Assembly: GCA_027475525.1 (NCBI GenBank)
Contig: JAMWFC010000082.1
Location: 1,798,001-1,862,000 of the forward strand
Length of the DNA: 64,000 nt
Direction: 5' to 3'
From: Macrolepiota albuminosa
Taxonomy: Eukaryota; Basidiomycota; Agaricomycetes; Agaricales; Agaricaceae
Shown: positions 1 to 12,300 of the stretch, piece by piece
How the letters are laid out: each line of letters opens with the position of its first letter
How positions within the stretch are numbered: position 1 is the stretch's first letter
Program-made: the position numbers and the translations under genes
The notes under the pieces: generated by a model
Databases searched by the model: none
What the model saw: the letters and a program-made list of their open reading frames with translations, nothing else
Told to the model about the DNA's origin: nothing

Positions 1-330
1 GTTGATCTGGCTCAGCGTCGCCCTCGTCGGACTGAGAGCCATCGCGAGATTCGGTATCCGGGACATCCTCCATCTCGCCTGCAAAATCCTCGTTCATTTC
101 GAGCGCGTCGTCATCACCGTTGTCTTTGCCTTCCCTTTTTGCTTCATCCCGTTCTTCCTGCCCATCGTCACCTCGAAGACCCTCGACTTGACTCTCCTCC
201 TCGATCTCTTTGCTGACGTTCTCTGCGCCAGAACCTTCGCCTAAGCCAACCCCGCCAGCTGACTCTTTTGTATCCCCGTCTTCACCTTCGCCGCCATCCT
301 CTGTTTCTGGGGGCTGACAGAATCCTTGTT
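1..330 (-). other. MDN1: MDN1 Asp/Glu-rich flexible segment
   Basis: Minus-strand translation is acidic and low in complexity, with the motif GLGEGSGAENVSKEIEEES that marks this part of midasin across fungi. In the family it tethers the MIDAS domain to the AAA ring. It runs off the left edge. Confidence 0.85.
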
Positions 331-3300
331 TTGAAAGAGTGGTCATAACCGAGCAAAGTACATAGCTCAACTTGAAAACTGCCTTTGTCCATTGACTGTG
401 TGTTGCCAACTGTTCCTTGACAAGCCTTTGATATAGATCGAGGAATGGCATGACACGTTGCAAAATCTCATCCTGGCTATCTGGGTAGACAACGAGACTG
501 AGAAGGACATCATCAAGTCCAGAGATGACCGGAACGATGTTGAGGGATTGCGTGAAGTCCCGGACGATAAGATGATCTTTTGACAGGTAGTGATCAGTGT
601 TTTCTTCGTTGCTTCTAGAAATAGATTCGGGGCACTTTGCAATCATGCTTTGGACTGTGACGAGGAATGAATTGATGACGCTGTAGGACGAATCCCGGGG
701 TTTGGAAAGAGTAACAGGAGTTAATCTGAGAGAAGGGATCTCTAGAGAGCTCGCCCACTCGTTGACGGGATCAAAAAGGTATTTAAGTCTGAAATACTTC
801 AATGCCCAACCCTGAAAGGTTTTTAAAATGTCTGAGATATGTGACTGGGTTTCTAGAAGCGCATTGTGCTCATCTGAAAAACGCGGGGTACTAAGTAAGA
901 ATGAAGGGAGAATCGTTAATACATACCGGTTAACAACACGTTCAATGTGGTAAGCGTCACGTTCTCGCTGACCATTGAGACACGATGAAGCAAGCGTGCT
1001 GTCCACTCGCCGGCAGCTTTCACTTCGTGCTTGAGCTCGTCGGGCACCTTGACTTTCGGTTGGAGGGAGTCGTAAGTTTGTATTCCTTTTGATATCTCTT
1101 GAATGGTATCTAAGAGCCTGCTCAACATATTCTTTGTGGAATCAATATAAACAACGAGGTTTGTTCCAGTCCGTATGGTCTGCGAACTAGAATAAACCAT
1201 TTGCAAGCGTTTTGTTGTCCGTTCCAGCTTGTCGAACTGTTCAAGCGCCGTTGCTAGCCTGAGCTCGCTCAATCAGATAAAGAAATAGAGGAAAGAATAC
1301 TTTTGCTCACTGTGACCTCAAAGTAACACCCATCGAAAAGCCAGACTCAAGCAACATGATGCCTCTCTGAAGTTCGCGAGTGGTCAAGTCCAAATGGTGA
1401 TTTGAGGTCGAAGAACGCAAACCAGGAAGAAGACCAAGAAGTCGTTTGAAATAGTTCTCTCCCTTCTTCGTTGATATGGATGGTTCTTGGGTTTCATGCA
1501 TAAGTGGTTGCTCTCTCAACCATAGTGAATCAGCATTCTGGCGTAGAATCTCGGGTTTGACGTTGACTGCAAATCCAGCTCGCTTGAGCTCCTTCAACAG
1601 ATCACTCCACGCTTTCCTCTTCCGGACCAATAATGCCTTCTGTTGCTTTCGACGTTTTTCCACCGTAACATTTGAAGGCACTGAAAGGGCGGCGAGCTGC
1701 TTTGAGCCGACAATAATATCAACAGCAAGGTTATCCACAACATGCGCAGAACAAGAATGAATGAAAGGTCGCAAGCGATCTGTGATGAAGTTTTCGAATT
1801 TTTTGAAAGCCTTTGGCAACTCAATTTCTGATGCTCCAATGTTTAATTTGCCTTTCGGAAAGGGAAGTGAAGTAGTTGAGCTGAGTGGTATGTTCTCAAG
1901 GCTTAGATGCTTGGATTCCAAAACATCTGCAGGCTGAGGGTACAATTGTTCTGAAATGGGTTGCCTAAGAACGTCTCGGAACTTGCGAATTATCTTGTAG
2001 AGTTGATGATGAGTACGCTGTGCGCTGGCTTTGAGTGCCTGGACATTGATGTCTTTCCAACTGGCCAGTTTAATGAAGTTTCTGATTTGCTTTTCGAGTG
2101 TCCCCCGCTGCGCCGCAAGACGATCCAAAATTTGACCAGAGAAAAGATCGAAATAAGATCTTGTTGATCTCAAGACACGATGGATACGATCCAGGATGAA
2201 CCTCTGGTCATCGTCTTTCTCACGGGCAAGGTGGAAAATGTAGCCCTCAAAAGTCTGCAACAATTGCATGCGGGCATCGAATTCGCCGAGAGGACTGGTT
2301 CGGATATAGTCGTCAAGAAGTGGTATAAGTGTCTGCAAGTAGGTTTCAACGCAATTGGAACCGTCTTTTCGTTTGCAGGAGTCCAAGGGTCCACGAATCA
2401 TTGAATCGTACAGCCGAAACCACCATTCATTTGCCCCTTCTGCGAATGTTCTGGATTGTGATTCCAAAAGACCTTGCCAGCAAAATAGCTCCAAACGCCG
2501 CCATTCCACAATGAGTCCGATAAGAGCCTGCTGGTGAGCTTTAAGAGTATTTTCTCGATTGGCATACATCTCCCAGTCTTCGGTTTGCAATAGAAGCTGT
2601 TCCAGGGCGGAAAGGACTTTTGCGACCGGACTGTGAAGATTCAGGTCCAATAAGATGTCGCAGCGGTCTTTGAGATGCTGGAGAACCATCTGATCAGGCC
2701 ACTCTTGTATAATCTCATTTAATCGGCTTCTCAAAGCACAGATGACGATTGCGGCCCTCTCCAATTGAACGACGTTCGAATCCACGTAGAAGTTGTAGGA
2801 CCTCCCTCCAGTTACAGGCATATTCTCCATGGCAGTCACTCGATTATTGAGGACATTGAATTGGAATGCGAGACTTTCATCATCCAGGGTTTCAGGAAGA
2901 GGCGACGACGTCAATAATAATTCTAGAATCGATTGACGACTCTCTTCAAAGCTCATGCTGTCACCAGTAAGCCGCTGCGTCCCAAACAACTTTTGATGAA
3001 GTGACACGAGCTGGCCCATCTCTGCAAGTGGTACTAGAGCGGTGGGTTGAATTGGTTTTTTGGCCGGGTTTTCGGTTTCTTGATTCAAAACATTGTCGAA
3101 GGAAGGGAACAGTTCTAAAAATTCTCTTTCTTCTATCTCCGCCTCTCCTACGTCATCGTAGTCCAAATTCTTGCGCCTATACAATGACGACGCTGCCATG
3201 TCCGCCTCCTTTTCCTTTGCGCGGTCGATGAGCCAGAGTCGGAGAGCCTGATCGTAAACTATTTCAAGGGTACCCATGTCCACAACTCCCATGGATTGCT

Positions 3301-6300
3301 CTTTCGCCACAGCCGACAAAGTCAGAAGCAGATAGCGGAACGGTGGTAGTCCAGTTGGCACAGTAGCTCCGGTGTTTTTGCATATGATGGCTGAACTGCG
3401 TGCTGGCGGGAATGCGACAAGAGAGAGCACCTGAGGAGAGAAAATGGCTGAAGACTGTAGAGTAGAAGAAGTGACTAATCGCAAGCCCATGCGAATGTAG
3501 AGAATGGCGAGTCGAAGGGGAGCACTTAAATCAAGATAATCTGTGTAGACCATGGCGAGTCGGTGATAAAATCCGGCCATTGATTGTTGTAGAACTTCTT
3601 CACGAGCTATGGCACTTTTGTCGCCGGAAACCAAGAGTCCAGTCAGTTCTTGAATCTTCGAATTCGAGAGGATCTGGTTATAAAACTGCCGGACTTCTGA
3701 CCAAAACATGTCTAGCCGAGCAACGTCTTTCCGAAGAGGAAGGAATGGAGCAGCCTCCAACTCTCGCGAGATGTCATTCAACATACGAACTAGATAGTCG
3801 GTGAGATCGTTGTGATCTTTTCCAGTGGTAAGTTGCTCCAGAGTCTGATGGAGTTTCACTTGCATTTTGATCAGACCTTGTTCTCTGCGTCTTCGTTCTG
3901 TAGAGTAATTTTCTATCGCGACAGGATCCACGGGAGCATCGGGGACGAAAATTTCCATTCTCTGCGTCTTCGTTCTGTAGAGTAATTTTCTATCGCGACA
4001 GGATCCACGGGAGCATCGGGGACGAAAATTTCCAGACTAAACTTCCTAATGCTATCCAGCAATATCCCATACTTTCGACAATCTTTTCTCGTGCACACCT
4101 GGGCTTCAAGCGTCGGAAGGCAGGATAGAGATGGAGCATGAAAGCACGTTTGAAGTATTGATTGCTGGATTCCTCCATGAGTGTCATGATCGTGCTCGAA
4201 TACGACATGAGGTCTGCTATAGATCTTGCATTGGGGTGTAACAGGGCAGTATGGGTATCCACGGGGAAAGACGACAGGAAGCATTCAATTACCTGTGAGA
4301 TAGCAAGAAACTTAAGTTGTCTGTCGTGCATAAAAAAAAACAATACCCTCTTACCAAGGCAACTGATTGGCTTAGAATTACGGCGAGATCGTCAATGCGT
4401 CTAGTCGACCGCTCAGCCTGTAAGAACAGCAAGCGTGAATGGTGACGTGTTTCCATTTTATAACTCTCCAGAGAACGCAGGGATTTCTGGCTCCAGTCGC
4501 TACACTTTGTTAATGAAAGGAATCACTATGGAGTAAAGGAATAGTACCATGCCGCTATAGTTGCAATAAGCTGAGTTGGTTGCAAGAGTACCATGGGCCC
4601 GACAGATTTCTGGATGCTGTATTAGAAGAAGAACAAGCACTGCCAGGACAGAACCCTCTTACTTTGTCCGAAAGGGTAGAAACGTTCCACAACGAATCTA
4701 ACCATTGCATTTGCGCTTCAGCGAAAAGAGGGAGAGCAGCTATAGGAAGTTTAGCCATCACAATCACTAGTGAATAAATGTGTTACTCACTTTTCTTGGC
4801 CTCCAGAGTCCACGACAGATGTTGATAGGAAGTCAATCGAAGCAGTCCGCCTTTCCGGCAACACGCAGCTTCTATAACATCCTCAACTAGCTTCTTCAGC
4901 CCCTGAAAATATTTCAGTTCAAAAGCAGGATTATGAGTCCATGCCACGACGCACCTCTGCATCAGAAATCATCAAAAAAAACCCTAGTTCTGCAATAAGG
5001 AGAGATGGGTCTACTCTCGACTCTCCTTCTATTTCAAAGTCATGGCGGAGCAAATGCTGATGAGGGAGCAATGTTAGCTCTAGGATATTCGAAGTACATT
5101 ATGCCATACTGATTCGAGATCCGCTTGAAGGATCTCCAACTTCCCATTCGAGTACGTAGATACGCTGCCAGGAAGTGTTCTTAGTGCCATGAAATCGAAA
5201 AGTTGTTTTCTTAGGTCTATGTCAAGAGAATAAACGTCATGGTCACCTCTGATAAGAAAAGGATTACTTTGTGCTTCCTTGCCTTTCAGGTGCGCACTGT
5301 GTTTCTCGACGAGGTCCAGAGTGGTCGACGATATATGTGACCTGTCTATATATAGAGCGGACCAGATATTTTGTAGCCCTAGTCCAGTAGATAAAGAAAT
5401 GGCATCTTTCAGCTCATGGGCCCGTAAAACTACCGTTGAAAAGGAAGAAGGACTATCTTCCAGAGCATCGACGATCCAGCAGCATGCGGCTTGAAGCGCC
5501 GAAAAATCTAAAACTGCAGCCGCAGAAATCTTGCGAAGATAACGACCGTAGTTGAGGAGTAATGATGATAATCGAAGACTCTCGTGCTGGGAAAAGACTG
5601 AGTGATCAGAAATTGGACGTGAAGATGAAATCTCTCACTATTCGAGGCACCTCACTTTTGATGGCCAAAGAGTCCAAAGTGTTGCGTGCCGCAACTTGAA
5701 TGGCCTGAAGAAAGTCTTTAATTTGCTTTGATGCCTGATATTCCTTTCCCTGTTTCCCAACAATGCCGCAACTTGAATGGCCTGAAGAAAGTCTTTAATT
5801 TGCTTTGATGCCTGATATTCCTTTCCCTGTTTCCCACAATTTTTTTCACGTCGACTATGCCGGCCTGATCTTCTCCATCAAGAAACAAAGTCACTGCAAG
5901 ATCGATTGTTCCGAATAGGATATCATGAGGGGAAGAGTCATTTGGACCCAGTTTCTTATCCACACATGGCAGAGCATTCAAGTAGAAATCCAAGGGCTAT
6001 ATTCAAGCGTATATGTTTACATGGACACATGACAGGATATAAATTAACAAAAGGCCAGCGGCGGATGAAAGGTTGGCTGACCTGGGTAAGTAAAAGGTCT
6101 GAAGGTAACACCAATGACAGTGAACATGCTTCGCGTAGACGTACAAGAGTTCCTCCGGCGACTGTGCAATCAGCCAATGTGCGCAGGACCCCTTGAATCC
6201 GACTGATAGGTTCTCTTCTTGAATCTTGCAGCATGGTCAACAGACGATAAAAAGGTGAGACAAAAGCGGGCGCCGTTGTACGAGCGACAAAGAACAAATG

Positions 6301-9300
6301 AGCATCTGTAAATTCTGCCAAAGAAGAAACAGCGAGCATGGGCCCATGGTCAGTTAGACTTGAGAGACTGGAATCTAGATCAAGAGAACGTCCTGTAGAT
6401 GCCAATGGTGGAACCTGGGCCAGTCGAGTCGTATTCAACCCTCGACGAGTCTTCTCAAATGCGAGGCTCCGGGCCTTCAGATTTCCAAGGGCCGTCATGT
6501 TTAATGGAAGCCGGTGATAATCGGAAAGGATTCCTCCGTCATCGGCGATGAGAGATGGGATCATACATATCTCGATTCCTCTGTTGCGCATTGCCCTAGA
6601 TAACTCGCCAAATTGGGGGTCAACGGTCATGAACAAACGAAAGTTCGGGTGCGGTTTCAGAATTTGAACCTTTCCATCAACATAACCACGTTCGCTGAGA
6701 GTGAGGACTCCATTAGTTTCGCACAGTGAGTTGAGACGATCCAAGACTGAGGGGTTGCATAAATTTGCACCATCCATGAGAAGCCAGTGGCCGTGTTTCA
6801 TCGCTTGAACAAGTGGACCATCAACCCATTCGAATCGACCAACAGCATCACTAGTGGTGAGAAGGTTATGAACCTTACCCCGTAATGTTGAAGTTACTTC
6901 CGACATATCAGATGAAACTGCGAGCCATTCAGACGCCAATCGTAACAAATCATGATGGGAGGCAAAAGTTTGTCGAGCCTTACGCAACATGTGCACTTGA
7001 TTTTGATGAAACTTGGAGCCTGAAGTTAACCTCAGTTGATGATCAAAGTAGAATAGCAACTCGTCAACCAAAGAAAGAGCGCGTCCACGCAGATCGACCT
7101 GTTCAAAGCTGCCTAAGATATCCATGGTGTCAGTGGAACTATTAATTGATATCTCTTGCAGAATATTCCCTGTAAAGTGAGACAACACTCTCACTACCTC
7201 AGTTTTACCACTATTTCGATGACCTGTAAGAATGCCGAGCCACGAACGAGAAACACAGAGGCCAATAGATTCCAAAGCGGATAGCTGCATCTTCAAGATA
7301 CGGCCAGGAGGGGATAGTGGAGCCATATTCTGGCGTACGGAAGTAAAATAACCCACTTGAAGGTAGCTTGATGATATCGTCAAGTTGGGAGAGACACCAA
7401 ATGGTCGCACTGCCGTTGTAAAGATTTGGTCAAAGAGGAGGCGGGCCTGCAATCGATCCTGTTCAGTGCGAAAACGATGGAGATAGACGGTATGAAGGTG
7501 CTCGAAGGGATGGAGGATTGTGTGAGGCGTACGTAGCAGGGAAGCCCAACGAATGACGTCACGAAGGTTGAATTCCCATGGGGCACCCTCTCTAGCGAAA
7601 CGACGTTGGACTCCGACTGCTTCTTGAAGTTGCATATTGTATGTGATCATGTGCCCAAGAACGTCTTGATTAAAATCAGGGAAAAGATGACGACAAACTA
7701 GTAGCAGGTCGCTGGGTGATAAGTCTTCAACGTAAACCTTGGTGAAACGGTTCACAAAAGATTTTGGAAGACCTTTTCGTCCTCCGCCCTGATGCAGAGG
7801 GTTCTGAGCTGCGAAGATACGGAAATTAGGGTGTCAAACGAAAGAACGGCCAAGTTCGGGAATGTAGGTAGACTGCTCCGCGATGATCCAAAACCACATT
7901 TAACCCCTCCAGAACAGCCTGAGGGGCAAGATTCATCTCGTCGAGAAGGACCCAGTGACCCTCTTGCAAGGCTTGAAGGAATTCTGCATCTTTCCATGCA
8001 AATTCTCCTGGCCCGCCACCCTCTGCCGGAAGGTCAGAACCGAACAGGTCGATGATATCCGTCTGATCAGAGAGGTTAATTCGGCATAGATGGTGACCAG
8101 ATATATTAGCCAAGGCGGTGATCAGGCTCGTTTTCCCGACCCCAGGACTACCTTCAAGCAAAATAGGTTTCAGAACTTGGCAAGCCCGCACGACGCGCAT
8201 TGCGTTGTCCTGAGTGGTCGGAGCTTCGAGATTAAAGTAAGAATCGACGACTTGCTGGGCTCCCTTAGGTATGCTGAATGAGCCAAACTGAACGAATAAT
8301 GAGGGGTCGTAGGGCGGAATGTATGCATGGTCAGAAAGCGGAACGAGATGCTGAATGAGCCAAACTGAACGAATAATGAGGGGTCGTAGGGCGGAATGTA
8401 TGCATGGTCAGAAAGCGGAACGAGATCATCAGTTTCGACACTGCGTCATCCTTGAGTTGTTGAAGGTCCTTTCGCGTGTACGTTGATAGTTGTGGCACGA
8501 AGCTAGACCATCCAGGAACGTCATATGTGCAGCATGATGCTGGAAGAGAAACTGAGCGAGAAGCACCGGTAAGAGATGAAGATCACTCACGAAGATCTCA
8601 TCTCCAGGAATACGACTGGAACTATCAGATTGAAAAGCAGCATTGGAAAAGGCGACCCAGGCCTAGTGAAATCGATCAAAATGCCATTTTCAGAGAAGAA
8701 TAAAACTGAAACTTACAAGGATATCCCTGAGACTCCTCAAAGAAGTATCACCAACTCGGGTACATAACCAATTGACAAAGTCTGGTAGACGTGACGTATA
8801 GTGTTTCAACGTCTCGTGTTTCCACATATTTCCGACGATAAGCTCCAAGTCATGCCGATCCTCGACGCGAGGGACCCATATCTCAGTGAACCGATTGCGC
8901 AGAGCTGGCGAAAGTTCCTTTTTCCCATAATCACCTCCAGGATTCATCGTTGCAGCAAGTTTGAAATTCTCTTTCAGCGCCGGATGAGCAAGCTCGTCCT
9001 CACCACCCTTTTCGGCAAGGACGATGGTTCTTCCTGGTTCAAGAACACTGTTAAGCCTCTCGAGAACCGAGTCATCAGCAAGTGAAATTTCATCGAGGAG
9101 GAACACATCTCCATAGCGCATGGCTTCAACAAGAGGTCCGTCGTGCCATTCAAATATCGAGTCTAGCTGGAGAAGTTTGGTCTGGAGAGCTCGAACGCGG
9201 ACCCGATTATGAGGTGACAGGGAATCTAGCTTGAGGATATCGGCTAGGGCAGCAGAAAGGTCACTTAAAGACTGAGGTAGCTGGTTCAAGCCGATGTCAC

Positions 9301-12300
9301 GGAACACATCCAAAGTCTCCTTAAAAATCTCGGCTTCTCTCGAAGTACGATTGCGAAGTGGACGAAGGCCTCCAATAAGATCTGCTGTCTCCGTATTCTG
9401 ATGACAATTCAGACCATGAAGGCGCTGCGAAGTTGCAGTCGCAAAGACCTGACACACGGAGGTCTTTCCCGCACCAGTTTCGCCAACAAGAAGGACCGGT
9501 TCGTTGAATCGCAAAGCCCTTGAGACTAGGACGAAGAGTCGTTGCATCGCATTGGTCCAAATGAAATCTGGTACCGCCGGTATCGCGCAGCAAAGGAACG
9601 AGGCCACATCAAAATCCGGGCGATGGAGATTGTACATTTTGTTCTCGTCGACCTTAACGTTCATGATGGATTCAATAATCTCTTTCACAGCTGCTTTATC
9701 TTCAACCCGTCGAGTACGCTCTGCCAAGAGCATATACCCATTCTCAGCCAGTTCTTGATAGCTTATAGCGTCCCTACCAGCCCAGCGGAAAAGATCACGA
9801 AGAGTCGCAAACCCTTGTTTGCTTTCGAATACACGACTTGACTGGCGGCGTTTCTGAAGTTCATGGAACACCGCGACGATGCGCTTGCCGTAGGAGGGTG
9901 CGATGTGACAACGCTGACACAAAATGGTTTCCAGTTCGGCTTGAGGTACATCCTCAAAGTGGACTTCAAGGAACCGGTTGCGGAACGCACGGGAAAGAAC
10001 TTTTCTCCCAGCATAGAGCCCGGGAGGATTTTGCGTTGCAAAGAGCATAAAATGAGGGTGTGGCTTCACAACTTCCTGGGTCTCGGGAATGACGAGTTCG
10101 CGATTATCGTCGAGAAGACGATTGAGAGCCTCTAAGACATCGGTTGGGGCCAGGTTGAGCTCATCAAGCACAATCCAATCACCGTTGCGAAGGGCACGAA
10201 CAAGAAGTCCATCCTTAAACACGAGTTTCCCTGTTTGAGGATCCGAAACGTATGAACCAATGTACTCCTGGATGTCCGTATGTTCGTGATTATTAATACG
10301 TATGAACCGATGTCCCGTGCGTTTTGCAAGGTATTCAACCGAACTAGTCTTGCCAGCGGACGTGGGGCCCTCAATGAGAATAGGAAACCGCCGAGTGAAA
10401 ATAATCCTTGCAAGGTCAATGAGTTTGGTCTCTACTGAAGGGGTTATGATGTAATCCTCTGCAGGGTCCTCAGGCAACGATCCTTTCTCGAGATAGAACG
10501 GTCCCAACTTAATGAACTCGTCGGCAGAACGTGAAGGAGGGTACTGAAGGCTCTTTCATCAGCATGGAGCGAGGATTCCGCACACCAGCCAAGAGATGCT
10601 TCTGCGCGAGGGCAGTCACGAGCTCTGCGCTGGGGATGTCGAGTACCATCGTGAATGCCATCAGACAGCCTTCCCATATTGCTTCGGTGGAGGCCAAACA
10701 TGCTCGCTGTGTCTGATGCGAAGGTGAGCGCGCGAGCGAGCGTACGCATGCTGAAGTGTGGTCGATGGTTCGATCCATCCACTATCTGTCGCTTCTCGGC
10801 AAGATCTTTCACGGCTGGATAGAATTCGGCAACGTTCATGATACCCCCTTTGTCCCCCACAGCGCTGGCACCAATGTATTGACTGACAATGCTAAGAAGA
10901 GTTTCTTTATCGGCATCAGGAGGGGGCACGTCAATCTCGGTGAAGCGCGAACGGATGTTAGGAGGAAGATCTTTCTTCCCAACATCAGTCGCTGGGTTCA
11001 TACAGGCAAAAAGCCGGAAGTCAGGGTGGCGAGGGACTGGTTCCAGAGAACCTTGTTCAGTCAGGGTGATGAACGCAGTAGATCCATGCAGGAGGCCAGA
11101 TATACACTCCAGAGCCTCTGGACTAGCAAGGTTCATCGCGTCAAGCAACACCCTAAATGAAGATCATAAATCTGTGGTTCGTACATGAATTGTGATCGTA
11201 CCAGTCGCCATTTCTCAATGCCTTGACTAAGGGACCTTCGACGAACCCAAACGCAAACTTCCCCTTGCCCTGGACATGTTGAACCTCGAACTGCTCAACG
11301 TCCTGAACAAATGTGACCCAGCTCTTCGCTGACACTTTAAGTTCATTTTGTTCCAACTTCCGCCGTTTGCGCGGCCCTTCTTTCTCCAATCCGTCCCTAT
11401 AAATGGCAGATTAATCGTAGCACAGACGTTGGAGGAATATTACCGCACGCACTTTGTCTCCAAAACCTCCTTAGCTTGTATTCTCTCTCTTGCCAACCTC
11501 GCACTCTCCTTCCACAACCCGACGGCCCTCTTCCACTTCCCCTCAGTAACGGCCTTCCTAACTTCAACCTCAAACTTCTCATTTTTCCTCCGACTGAACG
11601 TCCCTCCGAACAAATCCAAAAACTTCTGCTGAAGCTGCGCACCGGGTACCCTCGCATCGACAGGCTTGAATCCTCCCAAGAGATCAGAAGACTCAGTCTG
11701 GTGTGACAAGTTTAGTGATATCAGCGGACGATGTAGTAGGGATGCTAGGTGTGTGACAACACTGGTTTTTCCCGTCCCAGTCTCTCCAGTCAGGAGCACA
11801 GGCTCCGATAACGCCACAGCCGTCGCGATCCGCGACAGGAGAAGCCCGGCAGGTTTGTGTAACGCGAACGGCCTCACAGGAGCCTCGTATATCCCTAGCT
11901 TCGTTAAACGGGCCGCAAGGTGTGTTCGCCCAACACGCACGGCGGTGACAGTACCATTAATGTCTTTCTCCACCTCGAACTCAGGTGTACGGCCGTTCAA
12001 GACCCACAAACGGCGATCAGGGTCTAATCCAAGGTGATCTGCAGTAATCTGGGAAATGGACTCGGTATGCACGCGTGCACTGGCAGTCGTAGTTCCAGCG
12101 CCGAAGAATACGTCTCGTGCTTCGATGTAGATTTCTTCCCTCAATGTGGGGTTGGGGAAGATAGATGAGAAGGATAGTGGTGTAGTAGCATCGTCCATGT
12201 CGACGTCCATGGATTGGTATGAGGAAGGTAAAAGCCTTTGTACGCGGGCACAAAATTTTTCGAGCTCGCGCAAACCGATGTCGCGCGCCGACGCCGCCGG

